Shown here: positions 8,395 to 17,585 of the stretch, in pieces | Position numbering within the stretch: the stretch's first letter is position 1 | Layout: every line of letters begins with the position of its first letter | Made by a program: the position numbers and the translations under genes | Notes under the pieces: generated by a model | What the model saw: only the letters and a program-made list of their open reading frames with translations | Database searches by the model: none | Told to the model about the DNA's origin: nothing | Source: Clostridia bacterium | GTDB lineage: Bacteria > Bacillota > Clostridia > Christensenellales > Borkfalkiaceae | Assembly: GCA_900766495.1 (NCBI GenBank) | Contig: CAAFVM010000028.1 | Coordinates: forward strand, 1-42,008 | Direction of reading: 5' to 3' | DNA length: 42,008 nucleotides

Positions 8395-9711
8395 ATGAAA
8401 AATAAGTATTTTATCTATACCTACGGGTGCCAGATGAATCTGCACGAGTCGGAAAAACTGGCGGGAATATTAGAAAGCGAGGGCTATGAAAAAGCCGAAA
8501 ACGCAGAAGACGCAGGCGTTATTGCGTTCGTAACCTGCTGTATACGCGAAAACGCCGAGCAAAAAGCTTACGGACATATAGGCGCGCTTAAAAAATATAA
8601 GGCGCAAAACCCCGACGTGATTATAGCGGTCGGCGGGTGTATGACTCAACAGCCCGGCGCAGCCGACAAACTGCACGAAACATTTCCTTTCGTAGACATA
8701 ATTTTCGGCACGCACAATCTTCCCGATTTTTCGAATATGCTCGCGGCTAAAAAAGGGCGCAAAAAAGCGGTTATAGAAATTCGCGACGAGGACGAAAACG
8801 GCGATTTGTTGCCGCGCAGTCGCAACAGCTTTCCCAACGCCTGGATAAACGTGGTTTACGGGTGCGATAATTTCTGCACCTACTGCATAGTGCCTTACGT
8901 AAAGGGAAGGGAACATTCCCGCCCGCTCGCCGAGGTTGTGGAAGAGGCTAAAAAAGCCGTGGAGGCGGGGTATAAAGAGATTACTCTGCTCGGGCAGAAC
9001 GTAAACTCTTACGGCAAAGAACTGCCTGACGGGGCTAATTTTGCCGAACTTTTGCGCACAATCAGCCGCGAGGTTAAGGGGAAATACAGGCTGCGCTTTA
9101 TGTCGAACCACCCCAAGGATTTAACCGAGGAAATGGTGGCGGCTATGGCGGAATGCCCGCAGGTTTGCCACAGCGTGCATTTGCCTCTTCAATCGGGCAG
9201 CAACCGCGTGCTTAAACTTATGAACAGAAAATACACGCGCGAACAATACCTTGAAAAGGTAGCGTTAATTAAAAAGTATCTTCCCGACTGCGCTATTTCA
9301 ACCGACGTTATGGTAGGCTTTCCCACCGAAACCGAGCAGGATTTCGAAGATACGCTCGACCTTATGCGCAAAGTAAACTTTTCGTCGGCGTTTATGTTCG
9401 TTTATTCCCCGCGCGAGGGCACTCCCGCCGCAAAAATGGACGAGCAGATTGCGCCCGAGGTTTCTAAACGCCGCATTATAAAAATGGTTGACGAGCAGAA
9501 CGCCCGCACCGCCGAAATTTCGAAAGGATACGAGGGCAAGGCCATTGAAATTCTTTGCGAAGATTACGACGAGAAAAAAGGAATGTGGCTGGGTCGCGAC
9601 CCTTACGGCAGAATGGGCTATTTTAAATCGGAAGAAAACGAAAAGGGCAATTTCGTAAACATAAAGGTAGAAAGCGCAAACGGCATTTCGCTTTACGGCG
9701 AAAAGGTTTGA
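8395..9711 (+). CDS. miaB: tRNA-2-methylthio-N6-dimethylallyladenosine synthase MiaB
   Basis: A 438-residue radical-SAM methylthiotransferase that adds a methylthio group to i6A37 in tRNA. The N-terminal domain supplies C12, C48 and C82 for one iron-sulfur cluster. The radical SAM motif CxxxCxxC is C157, C161, C164. A C-terminal TRAM-like RNA-binding segment follows. An upstream in-frame TTG at 8359 is part of the -35 box, so ATG 8395 is the start. It heads a run of genes with mutS and mutL, a common clostridial neighbourhood; miaA, which makes its substrate, is not in the window. Confidence 0.95.
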   Translation: MKNKYFIYTYGCQMNLHESEKLAGILESEGYEKAENAEDAGVIAFVTCCIRENAEQKAYGHIGALKKYKAQNPDVIIAVGGCMTQQPGAADKLHETFPFVDIIFGTHNLPDFSNMLAAKKGRKKAVIEIRDEDENGDLLPRSRNSFPNAWINVVYGCDNFCTYCIVPYVKGREHSRPLAEVVEEAKKAVEAGYKEITLLGQNVNSYGKELPDGANFAELLRTISREVKGKYRLRFMSNHPKDLTEEMVAAMAECPQVCHSVHLPLQSGSNRVLKLMNRKYTREQYLEKVALIKKYLPDCAISTDVMVGFPTETEQDFEDTLDLMRKVNFSSAFMFVYSPREGTPAAKMDEQIAPEVSKRRIIKMVDEQNARTAEISKGYEGKAIEILCEDYDEKKGMWLGRDPYGRMGYFKSEENEKGNFVNIKVESANGISLYGEKV

Positions 9712-9750
9712 TTTTCTGCCGCGAATTTTTAAGCGGCAAAAAAAGTAAAA

Positions 9751-9780
9751 GTCCGCCTATAAGCCCGTTAACGCGGGTTT
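9751..9780 (-). repeat. Palindrome-family element, copy 1
   Basis: On the minus strand it reads CGCGTTAACGGGCTTATAGG followed by CGGAC. It belongs to the TTAACGGGCTTATAGGC subtype shared with copies 3 and 5. It lies 50-80 nt upstream of mutS. Confidence 0.65.
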
Positions 9781-9831
9781 TGAGAGAGGAAAGCAGGCAA
9801 ACACTCACACGAAAAACAAACGAGGGACAAA

Positions 9832-12450
9832 ATGGCTGACGAAAAAATCGTAAAGGCAAAAGACGAAGCTTACGAAAAATCGGATATGATGCGTCACTAC
9901 GACGAGGTGAAAAAGCAGTATAACGACTGCATAGTTTTCTATCGCCTCGGCGATTTTTACGAGATGTTCAACGACGACGCGAAAGTGGTTTCGGAAGTGC
10001 TCGGCTTAACGCTTACCAGCCGCGCGAGCGGTTCGGGCAATCGCGCGCCGATGTGCGGCGTACCCTTTCACTCTGCCGATTCGTATATAGCGGAGCTTGT
10101 GAACAAGGGGTTTAAGGTTGCCATTTGCGAACAGCTTACCGAGCCGACCAAGGGTAAAAAACTTGTGGAGCGCGACGTTATAAAGGTAGTAACCGCAGGC
10201 ACGCTTACCGAAACCGAGCTGATAGACGAAAAAACAAATAACTTCATTTGTTCGCTTTACATAAGCGGCGAAACGGCGGGCGTATCGTGGGCGGATATTA
10301 CCACGGGCGAATTTAAATGCCGAAAAACGCTTTCCGCCGACGAACTTTTCGATTTGCTTGTTCGAATAAGTCCGTCGGAAATAATATGCAATCCCAACGC
10401 TTTAAGCGGGCTTAAAAGCGCGCCTCTTTTCGACCGCGCGGTTTTAAGAATGCCCGCGGCGTATAAAGAAAGCGCGTATTCTTACGGTTCGGCAAGGATA
10501 AATCTGCTTGAACAGTTCAAGGTAAAAAATCTTCTCGCTTTTTCAATAGACGACGAAAAAGAAATAATCTGTTCGGCGGGCGCACTTTTGGAATATCTTA
10601 AAGAGACGCAGAAACGCTCGCTTGAAAACGTGGCTGACATCGCGCTTGAACGCAAAGAAGACGCCATGCTGTTGGATTCCACCTGTCTGCGCAACCTCGA
10701 AATAACCCGTTCCATGCGCGACGGCAAGGTATACGGCTCGCTTTTATGGGTGATGGACCAGACAAAAACGGGAATGGGGGCAAGGTCGCTGCGCTCGGCG
10801 TTGTGTTCTCCTCTGCAATCGCCCGAAAAAATCAATTACAGGTTAGACGGCGTTGAAGAATTTTATAAAAACTATGTGGTTTTAACCGCCGTGCGCGACG
10901 CGCTTTCGGAAGTAAAAGACGTAGAGCGCATTACGGGCAACGTTTCTAACGGAGTGGTTACCCCGCGCGATATGGTTACTTTGTGGAAATCGCTCGCGGT
11001 TATTCCCTCTATCAAATTCAACGTAAGCGGTTTTTCGTCGCAGGCGATAAAAGACGTAAACAACGCGCTTACCGACCAGACCGAGCTTGTGGACGTTTTG
11101 CGCCGCGCGTTAAAAGATCCCGCTCCGAATCAATATAAAGACGGCGGTTTTATAGCCGAGGGGTTTGACGAAACGTTCGATAATCTTTGCAAAATGCGCT
11201 CGTCGGGCAAGGAATATTTAGACCGGCTTGAAGAAAGCGAGCGCGAAAAAACCGGCATTAAAAACCTTAAAATAGGCTATAACAAAATTTTCGGTTATTA
11301 CATAGAGGTAACCAATTCTTTTAAAGACAAGGTGCCTTACGGCTATGTGCGCAAGCAAACCCTCGTGGGGGCAGAACGCTATATTACCGAAGAACTTAAA
11401 AAATTCGAAGAGGATATTCTTTCTTCTTCCGAACGCGCTTTAAGGTTGGAAATAGAAATCTTTTATAAATTAAGAAGTCTGCTCGAAAGCAAAATCGGGC
11501 AGCTTAAAGCCATAGCCAAGGCGTTCGCCGCGCTTGACGTTATTTGTTCGCTTGCCTACGTTGCGAAAAAGAACGACTATGTTCGCCCGGAAATAGCCGC
11601 AAGCGACGAAACTATGGATATAACCGGAGGCAGACACCCCGTGGTGGAAGCCGTAAGCCGCGAAAAATTCATCGCGAACGACTGCTATTTAGGCGGCGAC
11701 GATTCGATGATGATAATAACCGGACCTAATATGGCGGGCAAAAGCACCTATATGCGGCAGGTCGCGCTGATTGCGATTATGGCGCACGTAGGCTCGTTCG
11801 TGCCTGCGAAATACGCGCGCATTCCCATTATCGACAGGGTGTTTACCCGCGTCGGCGCGAGCGATAATCTTATTTTCGACCAAAGCACGTTTATGGTGGA
11901 AATGAGCGAGGTCGCTATGATTTTGCGCTTCGCAACCAAAAACAGCCTGCTCGTACTTGACGAAATAGGCAGGGGAACCAGCACTTACGACGGATTGAGC
12001 ATCGCATGGGCGGTGGTGGAATACGCCTGCAAAAAAATTAAAGCGAAAACGCTTTTTGCCACGCATTATCACGAGCTTTCGGAACTCGAGGGCGTGCTTG
12101 AAGGCGTTAAAAACTATAAAATTACCGTTAAAGAAAGCGACGGCGAAATAATGTTCCTGCGCAAAATAGTAAGGGGTAGCGCGAACCGCAGTTTCGGAAT
12201 AGAGGTGGCGGCGCTCGCGGGGGTTCCCGCGCAGGTTACCGCAAGGGCGAAAACCATTCTTACGCAGCTCGAGAAAAAAGACCTGACTAAAGCGGGCGGA
12301 GCGGAAACGATAAGCGAGGCGCCCGAGGTTTCGTCGCAGGCTATAGAGATTGAAAAAGAGCTTGAAAAAATCGACGCCGACGACCTTACCCCGCGCGAAG
12401 CTTTCGATATAATTTGCCGCTTTAAAGAAATGCTGGCGAAGAAAGATTGA
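9832..12450 (+). CDS. mutS: DNA mismatch repair ATPase MutS
   Basis: An 872-residue mismatch-recognition protein. The N-terminal domain has the mismatch-wedging motif in GDFYEMF. The C-terminal ABC-type ATPase has Walker A GPNMAGKST (about 631-639), signature and Walker B LLVLDEIGRGTSTYDG, followed by the FATHYHEL switch. The length is normal for the family. RBS GAGGGA lies 5 nt before ATG 9832. mutL follows after about 90 nt, so the two act in the same pathway and probably the same transcript. A palindrome-family element sits in each of the two flanking gaps. Confidence 0.97.
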   Translation: MADEKIVKAKDEAYEKSDMMRHYDEVKKQYNDCIVFYRLGDFYEMFNDDAKVVSEVLGLTLTSRASGSGNRAPMCGVPFHSADSYIAELVNKGFKVAICEQLTEPTKGKKLVERDVIKVVTAGTLTETELIDEKTNNFICSLYISGETAGVSWADITTGEFKCRKTLSADELFDLLVRISPSEIICNPNALSGLKSAPLFDRAVLRMPAAYKESAYSYGSARINLLEQFKVKNLLAFSIDDEKEIICSAGALLEYLKETQKRSLENVADIALERKEDAMLLDSTCLRNLEITRSMRDGKVYGSLLWVMDQTKTGMGARSLRSALCSPLQSPEKINYRLDGVEEFYKNYVVLTAVRDALSEVKDVERITGNVSNGVVTPRDMVTLWKSLAVIPSIKFNVSGFSSQAIKDVNNALTDQTELVDVLRRALKDPAPNQYKDGGFIAEGFDETFDNLCKMRSSGKEYLDRLEESEREKTGIKNLKIGYNKIFGYYIEVTNSFKDKVPYGYVRKQTLVGAERYITEELKKFEEDILSSSERALRLEIEIFYKLRSLLESKIGQLKAIAKAFAALDVICSLAYVAKKNDYVRPEIAASDETMDITGGRHPVVEAVSREKFIANDCYLGGDDSMMIITGPNMAGKSTYMRQVALIAIMAHVGSFVPAKYARIPIIDRVFTRVGASDNLIFDQSTFMVEMSEVAMILRFATKNSLLVLDEIGRGTSTYDGLSIAWAVVEYACKKIKAKTLFATHYHELSELEGVLEGVKNYKITVKESDGEIMFLRKIVRGSANRSFGIEVAALAGVPAQVTARAKTILTQLEKKDLTKAGGAETISEAPEVSSQAIEIEKELEKIDADDLTPREAFDIICRFKEMLAKKD

Positions 12451-12465
12451 GTTTTTTATAAAAAG

Positions 12466-12492
12466 TAGGGCTATAAGTCGATTAACGCGACG
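12466..12492 (-). repeat. Palindrome-family element, copy 2
   Basis: On the minus strand it contains CGTTAATCGACTTATAGCCC, closely matching copies 6 and 7. It lies between mutS and mutL. The outer flanks do not form the long stem seen in copies 4 and 7. Confidence 0.65.
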
Positions 12493-12514
12493 TTTAAGGA
12501 GAGGGGTAGGACAA

Positions 12515-12565
12515 ATGAACACATTTTTAAAGGAAGATTATGGCAACTATAAATCTACTCGATAA
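12515..12565 (+). CDS. Sixteen-residue upstream ORF overlapping the mutL start
   Basis: ATG 12515 follows a strong SD (GGAGAGGGG, about 12498-12506). The frame encodes MNTFLKEDYGNYKSTR and ends at TAA 12563-12565, 23 nt inside mutL in a different frame. The mutL SD and ATG lie within it. Translation of this ORF would cross the mutL initiation site, suggesting coupling or interference. Whether the peptide itself matters is unknown. Confidence 0.4.
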   Translation: MNTFLKEDYGNYKSTR

Positions 12566-14621
12566 AAAAGTTTATAACAGAATTTCGGCAGGAGAGGTAG
12601 TCGAACGCCCCGCTTCTATCGTAAAAGAACTTGTTGAAAACTCGCTCGACGCGGGCGCAAGTCAAATTGAAATTTCAATTGAAAAGGGCGGAATAGCCGC
12701 AATAACCGTGCGCGACAACGGTGGCGGAATAGAACGCTCGCAACTAAACAAGGCGTTTTTGCCGCACGCCACAAGCAAAATCAGCCGCGCGGAAGATCTT
12801 GACAATATTATGACTTTGGGCTTTCGCGGCGAGGCTTTGGCTTCTATCGGCGCGGTTACCAAGGCGAGCATAGTTTCTAAACCCGAAAATCAACAAATAG
12901 GAGCAAAAATCGATTGCGACGGCGGCGAACTTAAACAGACGGAAGATTTTCCGTCGCTTACGGGCACTACCGTTTCCTGCCGCGATTTGTTTTACAACAC
13001 CCCCGCGCGCGAGAAATTTTTGAAATCGCCCAAAAGCGAAGAAGCCGAAATAAACAATGTGGTAACGAGGCTTGCGCTTGCAAACCCCGGCGTGTCGTTC
13101 AAGCTCGAAGCTGACGGCAAATCGCTGGTTTCGACCTACGGCGGCGGGCTTAAAGAGTGTGTTGCCTGCGTTTACGGAGTAAAAACTTTGGAAAAATGCT
13201 TTCAGATTGAAAGCGTGAAAAACGGAATTAAAGTTTACGGTTTTGTGGGTAAGCTCGATTTTACCAAACCTACACGGGCTTATCAGACTTTGATTGTGAA
13301 CGGCAGATACGTTATTGACGGCACGGTTTCTTCGGCTGTGCAAAACGCATACGGCAGTTACCTTATGAAAAGGCAATATCCGTTTTACGTTTTAAATCTC
13401 GAAGTTCCGCCCGAAGCAGTCGACGTGAACGTTCATCCGCGTAAGGAAGAGGTGCGTTTTTCCAACAATCAGGTTATTTATTCGGCTGTTTATTCGGTGG
13501 TTTCAAAGGTTTTAGACGGAACCAAAGAAGCGATAGAAATTATTAAAGACGACGGAAGCGGCGTTAGCTACGGCGAGCGGTCAACTCAGACTCCGACTGC
13601 CGCGCCGACGGAAGAAAATTCGCAAAAAACCGCCTATAACGCCGTTAACGGCTCATTCGCTTCCGAAATTCCGAAAAACAATTATGCCGAAAGCTCGCCC
13701 ATGACGCATTTTGAAAAAGGCGAAACCGAAAATTCGGCGGAACATAAAGAAATGGCGACGCAGCCCGAAACCGGGCACGGCGTTTCCGACGTGCCTTATT
13801 CGGCAGACGTAACCCGCCCGACCGCCGACGCGGTGCGTGAAGCCTACCTTGCCGCGAGGAAGAAAGGTTTTAATTACGCTTCCGACGGCAAGCCCCAGCT
13901 CAACGTTTTCGATTCGGCTTATGCGCCCGAAGAAGATAGTTCGTTAAGCGGCGAAGACATTTTTGCCGAAAACAAAAAATACATAGAAAAACTCGAACGC
14001 GAAAAACGCCTTGCGCAGGCTAAAACCGAGCAGGCGCGCATCGAAATAGAAGAAAATTTATCGTTCGTTGGGCAGGCGTTCGACACGTATCTTATATTCA
14101 CCAAGGGCGACGATATGTATCTTATCGACCAGCACGCCGCGCACGAACGGTTGCTTTTCGACGAGTTCTGCGAAAAGGTGAGGCAAAACAAGGTACAAAC
14201 CCAAACGCTTTTAATACCTTATAATTTCTACGTTGCCGAAAAAGATTACGAGAGTATTTATTCTCGGCTTGATTATTTCAGGGAAATAGGAATAGAAATC
14301 GACGCCATATCCGATACCGGGTTCAGCGTTTCGGCAATTCCCGCCGACCTTTGCGACATAGACCTTAAAAAATTCTTCGACGATTTGCTTTTCGACAACG
14401 AGTTTAAGCGCGAATCGGTGCCGCTCACTTTGAAAGAAAAGCTTATGCAGAACGCCTGCAAGCACGCCATAAAGGGCGGCGACAGGCTCGACCGCAGCGA
14501 AATAGACGCGCTTATGGCTAAAATCGACGGCAATTTCGGCTTGAAATGCCCGCACGGCAGACCTATCGCCGTTAAAGTTTCGCGCACCGAACTTGAAAAA
14601 TGGTTCAAGCGCATAGTATAA
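12540..14621 (+). CDS. mutL: DNA mismatch repair protein MutL
   Basis: A 693-residue GHKL ATPase that couples MutS mismatch recognition to strand incision. ATP-binding motifs are ENSLDAGA, DNGGGI and GFRGEALASI in the first 100 residues. After a low-complexity linker (about 340-470) the C-terminal domain carries DQHAAHERLLFDEF, the metal-binding endonuclease motif of MutL from bacteria lacking MutH. So this MutL should nick DNA itself. RBS AAGGAAG precedes ATG 12540. A 16-codon ORF overlaps the start. Confidence 0.97.
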   Translation: MATINLLDKKVYNRISAGEVVERPASIVKELVENSLDAGASQIEISIEKGGIAAITVRDNGGGIERSQLNKAFLPHATSKISRAEDLDNIMTLGFRGEALASIGAVTKASIVSKPENQQIGAKIDCDGGELKQTEDFPSLTGTTVSCRDLFYNTPAREKFLKSPKSEEAEINNVVTRLALANPGVSFKLEADGKSLVSTYGGGLKECVACVYGVKTLEKCFQIESVKNGIKVYGFVGKLDFTKPTRAYQTLIVNGRYVIDGTVSSAVQNAYGSYLMKRQYPFYVLNLEVPPEAVDVNVHPRKEEVRFSNNQVIYSAVYSVVSKVLDGTKEAIEIIKDDGSGVSYGERSTQTPTAAPTEENSQKTAYNAVNGSFASEIPKNNYAESSPMTHFEKGETENSAEHKEMATQPETGHGVSDVPYSADVTRPTADAVREAYLAARKKGFNYASDGKPQLNVFDSAYAPEEDSSLSGEDIFAENKKYIEKLEREKRLAQAKTEQARIEIEENLSFVGQAFDTYLIFTKGDDMYLIDQHAAHERLLFDEFCEKVRQNKVQTQTLLIPYNFYVAEKDYESIYSRLDYFREIGIEIDAISDTGFSVSAIPADLCDIDLKKFFDDLLFDNEFKRESVPLTLKEKLMQNACKHAIKGGDRLDRSEIDALMAKIDGNFGLKCPHGRPIAVKVSRTELEKWFKRIV

Positions 14622-14719
14622 AAAAGCAGCGGCGCAAACCGCGATGTATCAGGCAGTATAATTTGTTCGCTCAAAATCAAGGAGAGGGCTGAAAAACAAA
14701 TACGGAAAAAGAAGATAAA

Positions 14720-15937
14720 ATGACCAAGGAAGAGTTAATAAAACAAAGCGAAAAGTCGCTTAAAAAACAATTTGAATATTTAGACGCGGTTGCGCTTCAC
14801 AATCAGGAAAAAGTTCTTAAAGCATTTTGGAAAAATAAGGTTGCTTTAAGGCATTTTTGCGGTTCGTCCGGCTACGGCATAGGCGACGAAAGTCGCGATA
14901 ATCTTTGCCGCGTTTTCGCAAGCGCGTTCGGCGCGGAAAAAGCCATAGTTTCGCCCGCTATCAGCTCGGGGACGCAAACCATAGCCACGGGGCTTTTCGG
15001 CATTCTGCGCCCCGGCGATTTGATGTTTTCGGTTACGGGCTTGCCTTACGACACTCTGCGCGACGTGGTCGGTGGCGAGGGCATAGGCTCGCTTGCCGAT
15101 TTCAGGGTGAAATTCGAATCGATTCCGCTAAAATCTGGCAAAATCGATATTAAAAGAGCCGTTAAAATTTTAAAAAAGCGCAACGTAAAAATGGTGTATA
15201 TTCAGCGTTCGCGCGGGTACGAGTGGCGCGAGGCTTTGTCGGTTACGCATATAGGCGAGGCGATTAAGGCTTTCCGCGAGGCGGGCTTCGACGGTTGTAT
15301 TTTTGTGGATAACTGCTACGGCGAGTTCGTTGAAACGCAGGAACCCACCGAGGTAGGCGCCGACGTTTGCTGCGGTTCGCTTATTAAAAACGCGGGCGGC
15401 GGCATAGCGCCCACGGGCGGATACATCGCGGGAAAAGCTAAATATATCGAGCTTATCGAGGGCAGACTTACCGCTCCGTCAATCGGAGGGGAAGAGGGGT
15501 CTTACGCGTTCGGGTATCAGTATTTTTACGAGGGATTGTTCCTTGCTCCGCACGTGGTTAAAGAAGCGCTTAAAGGCAGTTTGCTTATAGGAAAAGCCAT
15601 GAGCGAACTCGGCTATGTGACTTTGCCCGCGGCAGGCAAATTGCCTTACGATATAACCCGTTCGGTCGTTTTGGGCGACGCGAAAAAGTTGGTCGATTTC
15701 ATTCAGTCGGTGCAGGAAGCTTCGCCTGTGGACGGGTTTGTTACCGTTTGCCCCAGCGAAATGCCGGGCTATGCCGACGAGGTCGTTATGGCGGCGGGGT
15801 GCTTCGTTCAGGGCGCTTCCATTGAACTTTCGGCAGACGCGCCGCTTCGCGAACCCTATATAGCTTATATTCAGGGCGGGCTTACTTACGAGCATTGCAA
15901 AATTGCCCTTACCAAAATGCTTGAAAAACTTATGTAA
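14720..15937 (+). CDS. PLP-dependent methionine gamma-lyase family protein (aluminium-resistance annotation)
   Basis: A 405-residue fold-type I PLP enzyme of the Met_gamma_lyase/YnbB family, often annotated as aluminium resistance protein. The probable PLP lysine is K223 in GSLIKNAGGG, with D197 in FVDNCYGE contacting the cofactor ring. The family is distinct from classical Cys/Met-metabolism enzymes and its true substrate is unsettled; a carbon-sulfur lyase role is inferred. In many clostridia it neighbours mutS-mutL-miaA-hfq; here it follows mutL directly. A weak RBS (AAGAAG) lies upstream and a terminator follows. Confidence 0.85.
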   Translation: MTKEELIKQSEKSLKKQFEYLDAVALHNQEKVLKAFWKNKVALRHFCGSSGYGIGDESRDNLCRVFASAFGAEKAIVSPAISSGTQTIATGLFGILRPGDLMFSVTGLPYDTLRDVVGGEGIGSLADFRVKFESIPLKSGKIDIKRAVKILKKRNVKMVYIQRSRGYEWREALSVTHIGEAIKAFREAGFDGCIFVDNCYGEFVETQEPTEVGADVCCGSLIKNAGGGIAPTGGYIAGKAKYIELIEGRLTAPSIGGEEGSYAFGYQYFYEGLFLAPHVVKEALKGSLLIGKAMSELGYVTLPAAGKLPYDITRSVVLGDAKKLVDFIQSVQEASPVDGFVTVCPSEMPGYADEVVMAAGCFVQGASIELSADAPLREPYIAYIQGGLTYEHCKIALTKMLEKLM

Positions 15938-15944
15938 CATAATA

Positions 15945-15977
15945 AGCCGCCCGGTTTTTTTGCGGGCGACTTTTTGT
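15945..15977 (+). terminator. Rho-independent terminator
   Basis: GCCGCCCG pairs with CGGGCGAC (one mismatch) around a T-rich loop and is followed by TTTTTGTTT. It ends the miaB-mutS-mutL-lyase run. Confidence 0.75.
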
Positions 15978-15984
15978 TTAATAT

Positions 15985-16010
15985 GCCGATAACGGGCTTA
16001 TAGGCGGGTT
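15985..16010 (+). repeat. Palindrome-family element, copy 3
   Basis: It contains CGATAACGGGCTTATAGGCG on the plus strand, the same subtype as copies 1 and 5. It lies directly before the AlkD-like gene, and its AGGCGGG end is the only SD-like sequence for that gene. Confidence 0.65.
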
Positions 16011-16017
16011 TTTATAT

Positions 16018-16713
16018 ATGAATAACGCAAATACCCAAACAATAAAAGAAAAATTGTTCGCGCTTAAAGACGAAAAATACGCCGACTTTCAGGCTAAACT
16101 CACGCCCACGGTCGCGCGTGAAAAATTCATAGGAGTTCGCACGCCCGAGCTTAAAAAACTTGCTAAAAGCCTTTACGGCACGCCCGAAGCGAGCGAGTTT
16201 ATGTCTGCTCTTCCGCACGAATATTTCGACGAAAACAATCTGCATGGTTTCCTGCTTTACGACATTAAAGATTTCGATGAATGCCTTGCCGCGCTGGAAG
16301 AATTTTTGCCGTATATAAACAACTGGGCAACCTGCGACCAGACAAATCCGCCGGCACAGAAAAAGAATTTGAGCAAGCTCGCCCGTCACGCGCTTAAATG
16401 GATTGAAAGCGAAAAAGTTTACACCGTGCGCTACGGAATAATTACTTTTATGCGGTACTTTTTAGGCGAAAATTATAATGACGAATACGCCGAAAAAATA
16501 GCGAAAATCAACGCCGATGAATATTACGTTCGCATGATGCAGGGGTGGTATTTCGCTACGGCGCTTGCGAAAAATTACGACGAAGTTATAAAATATTTCG
16601 AAAACGATATTCTTTCGGAAAGCGTGAAAAACATAGCCGTAAGAAAAGCCTGCGAAAGTTTCCGCGTTTCGCCCGAGCAAAAAGAATATTTGCGCTCGCT
16701 TCAAAAAAAGTGA
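16018..16713 (+). CDS. AlkD-like DNA alkylation repair protein
   Basis: A 231-residue all-helical protein of the DNA alkylation repair family (HEAT-like repeats, PF08713), which excises or recognises alkylated bases. The recognisable start is FIGVRTPELKKLAKSL, followed by HGFLLYDIKD and a central INNWATCD motif, in the usual place for the family's catalytic aspartate region. The length is typical. The ATG at 16018 has no strong SD; AGGCGGG 8-14 nt upstream comes from repeat copy 3. It is convergent with the YhhN gene. Confidence 0.85.
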   Translation: MNNANTQTIKEKLFALKDEKYADFQAKLTPTVAREKFIGVRTPELKKLAKSLYGTPEASEFMSALPHEYFDENNLHGFLLYDIKDFDECLAALEEFLPYINNWATCDQTNPPAQKKNLSKLARHALKWIESEKVYTVRYGIITFMRYFLGENYNDEYAEKIAKINADEYYVRMMQGWYFATALAKNYDEVIKYFENDILSESVKNIAVRKACESFRVSPEQKEYLRSLQKK

Positions 16714-16725
16714 AAATAATAAAAT

Positions 16726-16769
16726 AAAACCCGCTTATATGTCGTTAATCGACGTATAGGCGGGTTTTT
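16726..16769. terminator. Bidirectional terminator made of palindrome-family copy 4
   Basis: A 15-bp stem (730-744 with 750-764 of the 16 kb block, two G-U pairs) with loop TTAAT, flanked by AAAA on the left and TTTTT on the right. It lies between convergent genes and can terminate both. The right arm is CGACGTATAGGCGGG; both arms carry the family core. Confidence 0.85.
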
Positions 16770-16826
16770 ATATTAAAATAAACGCGACATCGCAACAATA
16801 AACAGCCGCTTGAATAAAGAAAAAAA

Positions 16827-17585
16827 TCAAAAGGTATCGCAGGAAAGAGCGATGAGGGTTTGCGATGGAGAGTAGAAAAACCACATTCCGTACGTCACCG
16901 CCGTATATAAGGTTTTTGGAAGAGTGGTCTGCGTGACCGACGAAAGATTAAAAAGCCCCACGCACACGTCGCAAAAAATAAAAAGCAAAAATCCTGCGGT
17001 AAGCAAAAGAAACCGACGGTCGCGGAAAGAAAGGCAAAAGCATTCGGCAAAGTTGAATAAAAGCAGGCAAAAATACCCGCCCGCAAGCGGAGCTATAATA
17101 TAGTTTTTGAAAAAGGGGTAGATTATTAAAACCGCCGCCGCGAAAACAATTATTCGTCCGCCCGCGCAAATCGCCGCGCTTTTTCTCGGGGTGTTCACCC
17201 GCACTTTTTCGCAAGAAAGCAAAAATATTCTTACCGCGTGCAGAACCTGCGCGCAGATAAAAAAGCAAACGCCGAGTTCGAATTTTTTGCCGAGAACCAA
17301 CAAATACAAATCGGCAAGGGCGGTGAATACAAGCGCAAAAAACGATAAAATCGCCGCCGCAAAACGAGGAGCTTCGGGCTTGTTGTTTTTTATAACTTTA
17401 AAAAAAAGGAGCAAACTTTTTACCGCGTAAATTGCCGAGAAAACTACGCACAATAAAACGGCGGAATATTTTATATAAATCGACGAAACGTTCGTGAAAA
17501 CGTCGATATAAGAAAAAGCCGCGAAAGCTAGGGCTTCCAAAACTATGAAAACTATAGCTAACGGGCTTATAGGCAGACTTTTCAT
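16827..17585 (-). CDS. YhhN/lysoplasmalogenase-like membrane protein
   Basis: A 252-residue protein of about eight hydrophobic segments that fits the YhhN (TMEM86) family, whose characterised members hydrolyse the vinyl ether bond of lysoplasmalogens. The conserved TALADLYL region is visible, as is FCDVCVGL near the C-terminal third. The start is ATG 17585, overlapping the stop of the patatin gene by 4 nt (ATGA), which implies translational coupling. Two lipid-modifying proteins in one unit is consistent with membrane lipid turnover. The first codons coincide with repeat copy 5. Confidence 0.65.
   Translation of the reverse strand: MKSLPISPLAIVFIVLEALAFAAFSYIDVFTNVSSIYIKYSAVLLCVVFSAIYAVKSLLLFFKVIKNNKPEAPRFAAAILSFFALVFTALADLYLLVLGKKFELGVCFFICAQVLHAVRIFLLSCEKVRVNTPRKSAAICAGGRIIVFAAAVLIIYPFFKNYIIAPLAGGYFCLLLFNFAECFCLSFRDRRFLLLTAGFLLFIFCDVCVGLFNLSSVTQTTLPKTLYTAVTYGMWFFYSPSQTLIALSCDTF
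17558..17580 (+). repeat. Palindrome-family element, copy 5, inside the YhhN start
   Basis: CTAACGGGCTTATAGGCAGAC on the plus strand matches copies 1 and 3. It lies antisense within codons 2-9 of the YhhN gene, encoding SLPISPLA on the minus strand. Confidence 0.55.
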
